In this document: in pieces, positions 47,619 through 59,504 of the stretch
Position numbering within the stretch: the stretch's first letter is position 1
Layout of the letters: the number at the start of each line of letters is the position of its first letter
From: Ganoderma boninense
Lineage: Eukaryota > Basidiomycota > Agaricomycetes > Polyporales > Polyporaceae
Reading direction: 5' to 3'
Assembly: GCA_002900995.3 (NCBI GenBank)
Contig: CM035308.1
Coordinates: 4,487,053 to 4,551,052 of the forward strand
DNA length: 64,000 nt
Position numbers and translations under genes: made by a program
Notes under the pieces: model-generated
Told to the model about the DNA's origin: nothing
Databases searched by the model: none
Seen by the model: the letters and a program-made list of their open reading frames with translations, nothing else

Positions 47619-50600
47619 CTACACCGAGCCCTTCGTAATCATCCTCGACAGGTTGTACGCAGCCGAGATGAGCGTGACGTGCCTGCCCCCCGCGAAGAAA
47701 TACACACGCAATATCAGCGAAGTCCCACGCAAGGCAAAGGCAAAAGCAAAATCCAAGACCAAGGCCGACGTACGTGAACCCTTGGACGGCGTTTCCGAGC
47801 GCCTCGCCCGCGTCCGAGATCTCCTCGGTGCACAGCCCGAGGTGGTTGCTGTACTGCAAGAAGTCCTGTGGAGTTTGGATTCGCCCACTCAGCGCTCGCT
47901 CCTGGACTGTGCACGCCCCAGAGCATGCGCGCTCACCTCGAACATCGCGACCGCCTTGTTGAGCATCGCCCTGTCGTACCCACCTGCGCGCGCGAGGGCC
48001 TCGATGCACCTGTGAGAGTCTCGGTCAGCAAGAAAGGCAAGACGCCAGATCGCTCGACGGGCCCAGGGCCCGGAGGCAGGGAAGCCATACCAGAGCGTGC
48101 ACAGACAGAACGTGCCCTCGTCGCCGCCGACGCCGTCGTCCGTCTTCGACACGTCGTACCGGTACACCAGGCCCTATAACCATAACCCCACGATGAGATG
48201 AGACGAGGCGGTCTCCGCCATGCGCGACCAGTCGTAAGTCATGAGTGGGGGGAGGAGGTGGGACGCACGTTCGACGTCAGACCGCCGCGCTCTGGCGACT
48301 GCAGGATGGCCTTGAGCGTGTTCAGGAACCGCGGGTCCGCCTGCCCCACCGACAGCCGAGAGTACATATGCACATCAGCGAGCCAATCTGACAGTACAGT
48401 GAGTGGAGGAGGAGAGGAAGCACGCACGGGGGTGGAGAAGAAGACGAGGGGCATGATGAGGAGGGACGAGTCGAGGATGTCGAGGTCCTCGTAGCTCTGC
48501 GCGAAGAAGCGCTTCTCGGCGTTGTACCCCTTCGCCATGATCTCCTCGTACAGCGTGTCCCGCGCCGCGTACCACTCGTTGCGCCGCGGGCACGGGAGGG
48601 AGCGTTTCTCTGCGAGCCGGATGCCTGGCGAGAGAGGGGAATGGTGGAGTTCGCGTTGTTATTAATATTCAGGCCGGGGTCCATGGAGGACGGGGAAAGC
48701 AAGGCCAAGGGACGCACCGCGGTCGATCGCGACCCACGTCATGACCTGGATAATGAAGGTTCAAGGTTCGTACAATGAGGGGCACGCGAGCTGTCTGTGC
48801 GGCGCGCCGTCCTCACCTTGGAGTACTGGGGAAGCGGGGACGAAGGACGAGTCCATCAATGCACAATCGGAGGGCGGGCCAGAACGGACGTACCACAAAG
48901 TGCCGGTGGCGGTTCCGCACTTCCCTAGTTTTACGATGAGAGGAAAGTCTGCATTCCTGCGGACCGGTGCGAAGGCACGAACCAGATCGACCTATGAACA
49001 TTATCGTTAGGGCGAGCGAGAGCGGTAGACAGCGAACGCGTGTGTCTCGGGACGTACAAGTCAGGCTCGTGGACGTGTGCGATGACGACTGATTGCACAA
49101 GATTATCAGCAATGTATGCATGCGTATACGTCCGCGATCGCAGTGGTCAGAGCGGCTACCCACATTCCACGCTTGAAACAAAGACCATGCTCGTTAGCAC
49201 TCGTTCAGGAAACCGAGTAAATCGGGGCAGGACGCACATATCGCGGACCGCAACCCTTCGGCAAGAACACGTGTCAGCAAAAACACGAACGAGTCAACCG
49301 CGTTCTGTTATGTTCCGAAGTCTCACCAAGTGTCGTATCCCTTCGGCACGGACGGCGTTAGCGAGAGACTACGGAAGCGGCGACAAACCGCGTACCAGAG
49401 GTTTTCCAAACTACAGTCCGAGACGTCAGTATTATTATGTCCAGGAGACTCCAAGGGGACAGTGCGCACCTTCTGCGAGAGGTAGATACAATCCATACTG
49501 AACCACCGGCGGCCCATCAGTATCTACCACATAGCAAGAAAGACTGTGAACCCCGCACAGTTCTCCATAAATGTCCTGAATTAGGGAGAACCAACGTCAG
49601 CCTTCTAAATTCTAACGTCCCCGCGCAAGGGCTAGCAGAAGACGCACTAGCTGTACGTGATCTATCGCGCCGTTCCCGATTCTGCCGTGCACAATAATAT
49701 GTCAGTCGACTCAACGCGTAAGCTCACGCGAGGGAAACACCACAGCCGCACCTAACGGGCTTGGACCCCTTGTGCCCGTCGAGGTGCCACAGCTCCTCCT
49801 CCGGGAAGTCCTTGTCCCCTGGTCCCGCTCTCAGCCCCTCCACTCATTCCCCTGACCAGCGAGGAACGCACCGTGGATGGTATACCTGTTGGGCGGCGAC
49901 GATTTGGGGCACGCCAAGTGCGGGTGCGTGCGCGGGCATGGACGCGGGGGTGAGCGGGGGTCCACACGGTCCGAGCAAGAGTCAACGGATTCGTACATGA
50001 TCTTGAGCGAGCCGTCCGGGCCCCGCGTGCGCACGCGCTCGAAGATGAACTCCATATATGCTGACCAACGGCGGCCGCGGGGACGGGCGTGGCCATGGTG
50101 GTGCAAGGCATGCGCAGAATGGAATAGAAAAAAAACATAGATGAGTGAGCGGAGCGCACACCACTACCACGATCACCACCACGACGGTAAAGGGAGGGGA
50201 GGGAGGGAGCAGGGGAATTGGACGCACCGTTCGCCTCATAGGTGAACCCGAGCCGAATCAGCGCGTAGAGCGTGAAGGACGAGTCGCGGATCCACGACGC
50301 GCGGTAGTCCCAGTTTCGGGTGCCGCCGATGTACTCGGGGAGGCTGAAGGTGGGGCTCGCGACGACGGCGCCGGTCGGCTCGAAGATGAGCAGCTTGAGC
50401 GCGAGCGCGCTCCGGTTCACGGCCTCCTTCCACGCGCCCTGGTACGTCGACCGCCCGATCCACGCCGTCCAGTACTTGGTCGTTTGCTGAGGGAGGGGGG
50501 AGGGGGCGCATAAGAGTGCGGAGAACGGGCGGCGGAGAAGGGGAAATGGACGTACCTCGAGGAGTTCGCGCAAGAGGGACTGCAGTGACAGATGTGGTCA

Positions 50601-52974
50601 GCGACGTTGAGGAGGCAGCGGAGGTCGACGATGAAGTCAAGCCGGAGACGCACCTTGGTCAAGATCGGGTCCTCCGGCGGGCGGAGGTTCGACGCGCCCG
50701 CGATGAGCTCTAAGTTCTGGGTCAGTCAACCCGCCCCCACTCGCGACCAAAACGCATCCACGACACGCACTGTCATACGAAACCCCGAGCTCCCTTGCTG
50801 CCTGGTGCGTCGGGTGCGCCTGTCTCGGGAGGGCGACGTCGGGCGGGGTCCTGAGCACGAACGTCACGACCTGGCCCTCCCTGAGGAGGATCTCCGTCCA
50901 CACCCCGCGCCCCTTATGGCCGCGGTCGTCGAGGTCGAGGTAGTGCAGCTGCACGGCGGGGTCGCCCGCGTCGTCAATCGTGTGCTCCGCGACGTAGCGC
51001 AGGTCGAGCTTGAGCTGCGCGTCCGGCGCGTCGAACACCGCCTTCAGGTGCGGGGGTGTCGCCGCGGCGTCGGCAGAAGGGGAGGTGGGGGAGAGGAAGG
51101 GGGGGAGACGGGCGGGGGGACGGCGACGGAGGTGTCGGGCTCGAGCGTGGTCGTGTGCGGGGAGCGGGCGTAGTTGAAGGCCGGGGCGCACTCGACGCGG
51201 ATGGGCATGGTGCCGCGGATGACTTCGACGCGGCGGATGAGCCATGCGAGGAGCGGGCGGGCGGTGGCGCTGCTTGGCTGGCGGGGGAGGTAGTCTGGGA
51301 TTCTGGTATGAGGGTAAGAGTGAGAGACGGGAAGGTAGTGGCGCACCGGTAACGGCGGCTACACCGCCTTCATTGAGGTACCTGCGATGTGATTTGTAAG
51401 ATGGTACAAGACGGGCAAGGTGGCTGTTTCGAGAGTTTGGAGACAGGATGGAAATTGGGACGGAAACTTCAAGTTTCAGGGTGTTGCGGGGTCCAGAAAT
51501 CGACAAGTTTTCCTGGGTGTTTCCCGGCGGGCAATGGCGGATACCGCCACCCGAAATATGACTGCAAAATGGCCCGGACTGGTCTCCTGCCACAATCGTA
51601 TTCCAGACCGCGATTTCGTGTAAACCCCATATAGAACTCAATTACCATGGATACTTACTCGGAAGAAGACCCATACACACGACGGGCTTGGTGGGTGCTT
51701 CGAGCTTATGGAAGCAGGTGGGAAATTTGTATGGAAACTTCACGTTTACCTGGTCATTCTCGGGGTGTTTAGGGCGCTGAGGGAACAGACAAGTTTCGTG
51801 GGTGTTTCCCAAGTGTATCCAGACATTGGAAACAGGTGAGATGTTTCCATAGCAGGGAAATCCCGGATAAATGAGGCGGAAACAGGCATAAAACATTGTG
51901 TTTCCGGAGAATGCAGCCCATTTCCCACCCGTTTCCTGATCTTCGTAAACTCAGTAAAGACACAAATTTGGAACACCACCACGGTGTACATCCAGACATT
52001 CCGCAGGACCTGACATGTTCGTGGAATCGTCGTAGATCCCTTGGTAGCATGCATAAAGAGCGAAGCGTCTTCAAGCGCCCTGCCATGCAAGACTCCAAGG
52101 TGATTTCACAAACATGTCGCAGCTAGCGGCATCTGAGGATGTATGCCGTGCATGCATGCACGTTTCTCCAACCACGAATTTCCCTGGAAACTCGTGAGGA
52201 AATTGAAAATTCCGTCCTCGTTTCCTTACTGCTTCCCCGATCTCGAAACATCGTCGTGGAACGTGGAAGAGCGCAATGTTGCGCGGACTTACTTGGTTTG
52301 TAGGATCTACAGTCATTTATTCGACTCGGATAAGAACTAGGACGACGAGAATCAAGTGGATCTGCGCACGTTTGAATTGGGCAAATAGCTCTGCTTTGTA
52401 GTAAAGGGAACGGTGGGCGTGATGGAAAAGTGGCCGCCCTATGAAGGAACATTCAGAATTGTAGTGTAATGATTGGAACAAGAATAGTACCTTGTCCTTG
52501 TCGAGGATGCGGGCGAAGACGGAGGGAGAGTCGAAGTTGGGGACGCAGTAGCTCTCAACTAAGCGCCGAGATTAAGCACATACGTCATAGCCAGGTACGA
52601 GAGCGAGAAGATGGTCTCTGGGGACATAGCAGCGCAAGAGGAAGGCATGCGATGGATTGTATTGTGGAATAGCATACATGGGAAGGATATATGCGCAGGT
52701 TACTCACCGGAGCCATCGATGCTGATCTGGGGACGGTGTCAGGAGCCATTCAGGATAGCGATGGGTATTACGGGTGGACATACAAGAGCGGCTGTATGGA
52801 GGTTTCCAATCCTGTGCACGGATGGTGAGCAAGGACGAGATATGGCAGGGAGAGAGGGAGAGGGAGAGAAGAGAAGGGGACTAACAGGCCGTGGTCGGCG
52901 AGGGGAATGTAGCCTCTGCCGCCTGCATCTGGCTGGCAGATGTTCATGGCGAATGCGGCGGATGCGCGGGGCAT
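47619..52974 (-). pseudogene. GH15 glucoamylase/trehalase-like enzyme, disrupted by an insertion
   Basis: Member of the GH15 family with a trehalase-type N-terminal domain, an inverting glycosidase on alpha-glucosides. Exons in order: YIPLADHGL (start near 52974); IGNLHTAAL; ISIDGS; ESYCVPNFDSPSVFARILDK; GGHFSITP...YLPNSNV; [975-bp insertion]; YLNEGGVAAVT; DYLPRQPSSATARPLLAWLI; LDLRYVAEHTIDD...[196 protein letters not shown] and a stop at 47619. The insertion breaks an exon, and a second frame change sits in a C/G run near 51090-51130. Other junctions are in phase, so inactivation looks recent. Confidence 0.85.
51387..52361. mobile_element. 975-bp insertion in the GH15 gene with 5-bp target duplication
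   Basis: Bounded on both sides by CTGCG (51382-51386 and 52362-52366). Removing the insert and one CTGCG restores the exon exactly in frame (NSNV-RR-YLNEGGV on the minus strand). The insert has no long coding frame. It is rich in GGAAAC/GTTTCC words and contains three diverged copies of a segment beginning TTCGAG: two direct (about 51425 and 51690) and one inverted (about 52270 back to 52195). This suits a non-autonomous DNA transposon. The extreme ends show only weak inverted similarity. Confidence 0.8.
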
Positions 52975-53359
52975 GGTAGTGAGCAGTTGGAGGAGATTAC
53001 TTGCAAGGTCGAGGTCGAGGTCGAGGTCAAGGATCGTCTCCAACTTGCAAGGCTCAGGCCGCTGTCGGTGGGACTCATGGGAGTGCAGTAACCAGCCGAG
53101 AGTGATGCCGGTCCGGCCGGCCAAGACACGCTGACCGTGTGACCTCCAGTGACAGCCTATGCACGTGATCGTTCCTCGGTACTCGTGTCCGCCTCGGCGG
53201 AGGAGTCCGAGGTTTTGACCTGCTCCGAGTCGTCCGAAGCGGCTCATACTGGTGACTGGCCTCCGAGTCGTTTGCGGTGTTTGTGTTATGTATGACTGAT
53301 AAGACCTCTCACAGACCTGGACGTCTGGCACCATTGCCTCTGGCGGCAAGTTGAGCCAG
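52975..53359. other. Spacer between GH15 gene and TIR transposon
   Basis: Presumed promoter/leader of GH15. No other gene seen. Confidence 0.4.
53007..53032. repeat. GGTCGA hexanucleotide repeat
   Basis: About four copies of GGTCGA, the last imperfect, just upstream of the GH15 start codon in its presumed 5' leader. Confidence 0.8.
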
Positions 53360-53576
53360 CCTGAGTACGGTTGCCGAGGGGGATCAGGTTGAAATCCCAG
53401 GGAGATAGGACATGGGCGACGGCCGTCCGACGTTATCAGCCGTACGCTGTGGTCAGTTCCTAGGCGGCGAGATGTTGAGATGTTGCCATACCTGTTCTGT
53501 ATGTCGGCGGATGGGCGTTACGCCTGTGCGGCCGGGGTGGGTTCGAGGCTAGGCGTAGATTAGCAAGACAACCAAG
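53360..53576 (+). repeat. Left terminal inverted repeat
   Basis: About 217 bp, matching the reverse complement of 59505-59724 with scattered substitutions and small indels (roughly nine in ten bases identical by eye), through the shared block ending GATTAGCAAGACAACCAAG. Confidence 0.9.
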
Positions 53577-54144
53577 GGCAAGGGAGCCACGTACGGGGAC
53601 GTGTGCAGTTGTTCCTCTCTGTAGAGCGGGAGTTCGCATTGGAGGAGGTCACGGCGCGTGGGTGGACAGCGACAGGCACGTTAGCGCCTGTATAACCTAA
53701 TTTGGTAGCACCGATATCGTCCGTCTCGGCACCCGCAGCATCCTGCCTCTCGCTGTCTCCTTCCACCCCGAGGCTCCTGGGATCATCTGCTTTGCGAGGT
53801 GCGGAACTTGTCAATATTAAATCAATATCCACCATACTACTGGTATATGGTACGGAGGCTTGTGCGAGATTTTGGACCGGGTATTCAGTGAGTATTTTTC
53901 GAGCCAACTCGGACTTGCCACGGAGTTCAGGTTCCGGATACCACTCGATCATCAATTGTGCCATAGTCCCGTCCCTCCGTGGAGCGTTGGCGACACAATC
54001 CACATGGGCTTTGCAGCACAGTCAAGCTATAAGTTGTCGAGGCAAGGTCATTCCCAAGATTCCGTTCTTCTCGTTCTCCAAGCTGTCCTGCCACATCTCT
54101 TGCCTCATCCGTGTCCCGTTATCAAGTGTTCTGGGGGGCTTTCT
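53577..54144. other. Element interior before the alpha-kinase; doubtful minus frame
   Basis: A 147-codon minus-strand frame (54003-53560) runs into the TIR and contains ELRGKSELARKILTEYPV. It overlaps plus-strand frames of similar length. No family recognised. The region probably includes the promoter of the kinase gene. Confidence 0.3.
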
Positions 54145-56960
54145 ATGGCGCCAAGTTGTGGTGGCTGCGGAGAGGTGTTTCCCTTCCTCCAAGGCACCCA
54201 TTGCGCCTCTTGTGAGATCCGGATCAACACTGGTGATGACTCGTCTCTAATTCCCGAGGTGAGCCGTATACATCTCGAAATATATTATGCTCTTCTAACG
54301 TGTACATTTGTAGTCGTCAGAGCAGTGCACCGGCTGCGGCCGGCACTTTCCCCTCATGGGAACACAGGAGTGCGCGAGCTGCAACAAGCTCCGAACAGCG
54401 CACCACTCTGAAGTTGAACAGGAACGAATCCGGGTACGTTGTTGGTGCAATGCTCATGGTGGGTGCAATTTCCGTGCTTACTCATCGGTGCAGCGCATGA
54501 AGCAGTGCCAAGCGTGTGGCTGTATCTGGTCATTTTTGAAGGATGCGTACTGTGGAGCTTGCCGACAGAGCCTCGCAGCCAGGTCAGACAGGGAGACCGG
54601 GAATTCGGAGGCTCGCGCTTCGAGTGCAGGCCCTTCTCGTAAGTTGTGATTTTGATTTAAAAATGTATCTCACATTTGACCTCTAACTCGGCAATAAAGG
54701 TGGTCATCCATCTGCGCAATCGGTCTCGAACGTAGCCAAGCAGTTCGAGAAGAAGGCTTCGGGCTTCCGTCTCAATCAGCAACCAGCGAGCAAGACAGCT
54801 GCACACAGTGCTCAGACCGCGGCGGAGGTGAAAGAGAAGACGGCAGATCTGAAGGAGCTGCGCACGCAAGAGTATATCACCTTGAATGTCAGCGGATACT
54901 TTAATCGCTCCCGGCTAGGGAGCAAGCCAGTTCCGGTACGCATATATTGTTGCTTTTGATAATGATTTCAACTAAATAAAACACAGATTGACTCTGGAAA
55001 CTATCAGTGCGTGAAGACGAAGTCTTCCGAGAGCGCAGACGCAGGACTAGACAAAGCTCTTGGCGCTCTCCAATCGATCTTTGGAAACCTTGCGGCATCT
55101 ATTCAGCATGAGACGGGCCTGTCGAAGGCGGACTTGACACGGTGCATTCAAAACACATAGCCTTAATCTTGGTATTCCCCACTAACTCGACCATTGGCGC
55201 TGTTTAGCGACCTCGTGAAGTTCTACGTACGCAAAGATCAACGTCCTAGTGGGAGCGGACACATCATCAATAACAATATGCTCCTGAACAAGACGATGGG
55301 CCAGCTCTTTGACAACCTCAAGAGTACGAACCAAATCTCGGCGACTAATATCGTGAATCGAGTCATCCTTATCAATGCCGTTGCGATGCATCCCAGCACC
55401 GCCCCGGTGGATGATGACGATGATGTAAGTGCACTTGCAGCATCTACTAACTGATGGTCTAATTTGGTGATTTAGATGGAGTATGACATGTCAATGCCTC
55501 CTCCGAGCTTGAAACCCTCGCAGCGTCGACCAAGTGTAAAGCCGAGAGCTGCCAATTCTCTGGAGAGCTTGTCTGCGGTGTCGGGAAAGCGAAAGCGAGT
55601 GGACTCCGGTGCAGATAGTACCGGGCCGCCAGGCAGCGCAGGTTTGGATCTTGGAGTATAATGTCAGCATTCAAGGTTTAATCATTTGTGATAGCGGCGA
55701 GTGGTCAAGACCCATTGGCATCACAATCTCGAGGAAGTGCTATGCGTTCCAATTACGCTAGTTCATTCCGTCTGCCATCTGCACAGCCCATTGAGTACCA
55801 GACCTTCACAATCTCTCGTACAACTGTCGTCTTCGACAATCACGGCGAACTCAGCGTGATTTTGCATAAGGACGACAATGACGCCATTCAAGTTGCGACA
55901 GATTGGCAACTTTCGATGCGTGCTCAAGGCAATGGCCCGCGTGGGGGTTGGCTTGGTGGTGGTGGGTCCAAGCTGGTCTTCCGGGTGAGCACATGCTCTA
56001 CATTTGTAATTTGTTCAACTCTGATTCACTTGTGGATAAATGTAGGGCTTGTACAACGGCACACCATATGCTCTTGCACAGGTTGGACCGCTCGGCATTT
56101 ATCCTGCAACGGCGCAATTCAATGAACAGGATCTTCTCAATGAGCTCAAGCTTCTTGCCATTGGACAATACTTTGCTCAAAGCTTTCAAGCTCGAGCTGC
56201 GGCTCAGGATACCTTGAGTGGTGCACTGCCTAGTATGTATTTTGCTGCTTAGAAGACCTATCACCACTATTAGTATTGAGCTTATATGGCTATTTACCAG
56301 ACATCAAGTTCAACTGGGAAGGTGCCTTTGTAGGCAAGCTTTCTTACAGTTGGGATTTGGCACCACCTCCACCAAATCTGAAAGATGACACACGAGTCTT
56401 GATTCATGACACATTTTTGGCAACACCACTCATCAATGCATCTGATGGATATACAGAGATGAAATTCTCAGGATCAGATGTTGTTGGTGCCAACACCTCA
56501 GTTATTGGCAGGGCTGTTGATGCATTTGCCCATCATGTCTTTGATGACTCTCATGAGTCTTGCATTTTGGTTGATCTCCAAGGCATGTACAAATGTCAAT
56601 GCTACTATGCTTTGGGTCCTTTTTGCTCACTTTTAGCATAGGTTTTGTTAAAGACAATGAGGTCATTATGTTTGATCCTCAGGCCCATACCAAGTGTGTT
56701 TTTATTATTAATACTTGGTCAGTCTTATAATTATTTTTGGTCACTTTAGTGCATGGAATACTGGCCCAAGTGGTTACTGGGACAAGGGCAAACCCTCAAT
56801 CACAAACTTCAGAGAATCTCACCACTGCAATGCTCTTTGTCGTGCTCTTCAATTATCTTCTTTGAATCACAAGGACCGCATCTCTATCAATCACCTTGCT
56901 GGTCAGAGAAACACAGCACACAAAGAGCCTGTTCTAGATCTCACAACCTCAGATGATTAG
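54145..56960 (+). CDS. Alpha-type protein kinase with three N-terminal zinc ribbons, 733 aa
   Basis: Atypical (alpha) kinase family, related to myosin heavy chain and eEF2 kinases and abundant in mushrooms. Twelve exons join in phase to 733 residues. Three identical-spacing metal sites, C-x2-C-x11-C-x2-C, lie at C5/8/20/23, C43/46/58/61 and C83/86/98/101. Then come a basic, low-complexity linker with KRKR, and the kinase domain (about 480-715): VDAFAHHVF, VDLQG (D644), FDPQAHT (D658) and the zinc-type ESHHCNALC. The usual ATP-lysine position appears as YALAQ (Q493), so catalysis is uncertain. One intron (after 56582) has a GC-AG donor. It lies inside a TIR transposon, and exons from 56274 on are much more AT-rich than the N-terminal exons. 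Confidence 0.85.
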
Positions 56961-57044
56961 TAGGCCATAGCCTTCTCACATTGACATTATGCCTATCAAT
57001 TCTTCCAGCTACTCCTCCTTATCAATTCTTTCAAGGTTTTCTAC

Positions 57045-57150
57045 CAACTATTGTCACTCATTAAATCCCTGCCATTTTTCTTTCCCAACTATTGTCCCTC
57101 ATTAAACCAGTCCAAGCTTTTTATCCCAACTATTGTCACTCATTACATCT
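57045..57150. repeat. About 40-bp degenerate tandem repeat, three copies
   Basis: CCAACTATTGTCACTCATTA recurs at about 57047, 57088 and 57127 with one or two changes, in AT-rich sequence between the two transposon genes. Confidence 0.75.
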
Positions 57151-57517
57151 ACTATTACTTTTTGAATTGATGATAGAACTATATCATTTTTGGCCACAAC
57201 TGATTTACTATATACATCCCAACTTGATGCTCATATATACCCAAGTCTATAGCTATTGTAGTTGTAGTCCTTGATACCATCTTGAATGCAATCATCATTC
57301 ACTCCTTTAAAATTCTTCATAGCCCCATCAGTAGAGATATAATATTTACTAGTTGAATACTCAGTAAGATTGAGCACTAAACACTTTCTACAATGTTTGA
57401 ACTCTTGTTCATTCTATACAAGACATAGCATTGCCCAACAACAATAAAGGTTGAATTAAAGCTTGAACATTATTATTAAGAGCCATATCAAAGTGAGGTC
57501 TTTGAACACAAGTAGCA

Positions 57518-59260
57518 CTATTCAGGATACATAAGTGGCAACATAGATGAAAATACACCCCAAACATTCTGAAAGGTTAGTTCAGACACACTAAGAGTTT
57601 CAAAGACTTGCTCAGCATGAGCAGCATATTCTACACTAACAAATCTGATCAAGTCTTCACCACCTAGCTCCTCCATAAGCTGTGAAACCAAATCAACATC
57701 AACAGGTTGGAGACCACGGCTATCAGCCCCATATTGCCTATATAAAGTGTAAGCAATGTTAGGAGCAACACCACTTGGATTTAACTTTGCACGGTCCTTG
57801 CGAACCCGATGGTTGTTCATCCGGTCGCGGAGCTTATCCAGCTCTTGCTGAATAAGTCTAGGCCACAGCCACCGAGCAAGTTCACTGCAGTTGCACGTCT
57901 ATTAGTAGAGAAGATCATTTCGAGTCAACACAATCACATACTAGTGCTGGGGATTATCTTCAAAGTATATTCCCTCTCCTGCAGCCCAAAAGACATGGAC
58001 ATCATCACCCCATGATAATCGTAGTTGTAGCCAGCCACGTTCAATAGTTGTGTTATGAATGCTTGGGAGGAAGAGGTGTGCAGGCAGCTCTGATGTGGGG
58101 AGGTTGGGGGAGAAAGCCTCTCTATAAGCAATGTGTTAACTAATGGCATACACTGATGGTTACGAACTACAATTGCGAAGTAACACACCTAAGCGCATTT
58201 GCAAAACCATATATGGAACTGGTCTCAGACCCACGATCAGTGGTTGTCTGCACAGGCATGCCTGACACTCACATTAGCCATGTCTATTACACAGTGCAAT
58301 AATCATAAGACTTACCACCAAGCTCCCTCACCAAACTCAGGTAGAGGTATGCAACAACGACCTTGAGCCGATTGTTGGGAACAACCCATAACCCCAGCCA
58401 TTTCCCGCTCCAAACGTCTCGAATCCCCCAGATTGGGAATCCAAGCTTCGACAGCTTCTCATGCCCATCGCAACTCCACTCGAAGTCAGGGCCGAGCACG
58501 ACTAGGGCGACACGATGTTTGTTCTTGCTGGTTGGGGCTCGCTTACTGAAGCCATCAGGCTCGAGCCTGTGCATCTCCTCACTCACGTAGTCTCTGTCAA
58601 CAATTGTTGAGTGGACAGTTATATGGGGCAACTTGAATTGGCACAACCACAAGCCAACTCGAAATGGACGACCACGTACCGTGTCAAGTGGACGCCAGTA
58701 TCATTCGCAATTGCCTCCTTGACCCGGCGAGGGCCAAGACGTCCCATCGGATGCTTTTCCATTTGATCCAGAACCAGCTGGCGCTTTGCGGACTCCGGCA
58801 TGGTGCGCGTGGTGCCCTTACTGCCCTGGAGGCCGAGTTCCCGCCGCCGGCGTGTGATTGAAGCAGTGCTTAACAATGACTCCGATTCAACGAATCCCAT
58901 CAGCATCGAGAATCAGTGACAACGTACGAAATCCTGATTCCATGCTCTGCTAGAAGGAGCTGTTTGATAGTCTCCTTGTTTGTAATGTTCCGGCGTTGGT
59001 ACTCCCGCAACGCCGCTTCGAGCGCGGGATCATCTTTGGGAGCTGTTGAGAGTGGATGTTGTTAGATACATACCACGAACATGAGGTTCATGAAAGTCAC
59101 TCACGACAATCCTTGTGCTGATTGTGACCCTGTGGATTGGGTATCCGCCGGCCATCTGACGAAAACACGCCGCCGCCGCTGCTCCCTTCGAGGAACTCCG
59201 AGCCTTCATCCAAGTTGACTGGCGAGGCAGACCGGCTGGGGAGACTGAATGTGACCGGGC
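57518..59260 (-). CDS. DDE integrase-core transposase of the TIR element
   Basis: Belongs to a large basidiomycete family annotated as integrase-core proteins. Exons 59042-58928, 58868-58680, 58593-58316, 58261-58189, 58121-57942 and 57884-57518 join in phase. An N-terminal exon (about 59260-59105) is also in phase but lacks an in-frame ATG, so the start is unresolved. Seen: a helix-turn-helix-like DNA-binding region (LREYQRRNITNKETIKQLLL, ITRRRRELGL), then the catalytic triad: first D in WSCDGHEKL, second D in TTTDRGSET, E in TTIERGW. The C-terminus (LTFQNVWGVFSSMLP) is complete. About 450 residues, no stop inside, so it may be active and act on the flanking TIRs. Confidence 0.85.
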
Positions 59261-59504
59261 TCCATTACGACAGGGAATAGATTTGTTAATGGACACAAGC
59301 TAGGAAGGTCGAGAGCGAGAGACAATGGAGGTTGTGAAATGTCGAGACGGACATGAATATCGATGGCTATGGACACGAGCGCTTATTATCCTATTATGGA
59401 TGGCCGCGGCATTCATGCACGTCTTTTCGTTGCTCGTTGTATGGTCGCTCTGTAGACAGGAATAACAATGTCTTCGTGTGCGCCATCCTCGTATGTGTAT
59501 ATCC

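Noticed and set aside
50592..51173. 193-codon plus-strand frame rich in R, G and E
   Set aside because: Antisense shadow of GC-rich GH15 exons on the minus strand.
51387..52361. The GH15 insert as a long natural intron
   Set aside because: No GT donor at the left junction gives the correct phase with the CGCAG acceptor. The flanking CTGCG repeat fits a target duplication better.
53560..54003. 147-codon minus-strand gene inside the transposon
   Set aside because: It overlaps the TIR and competing plus-strand frames. No motif or exon support, so it is noted only as doubtful.
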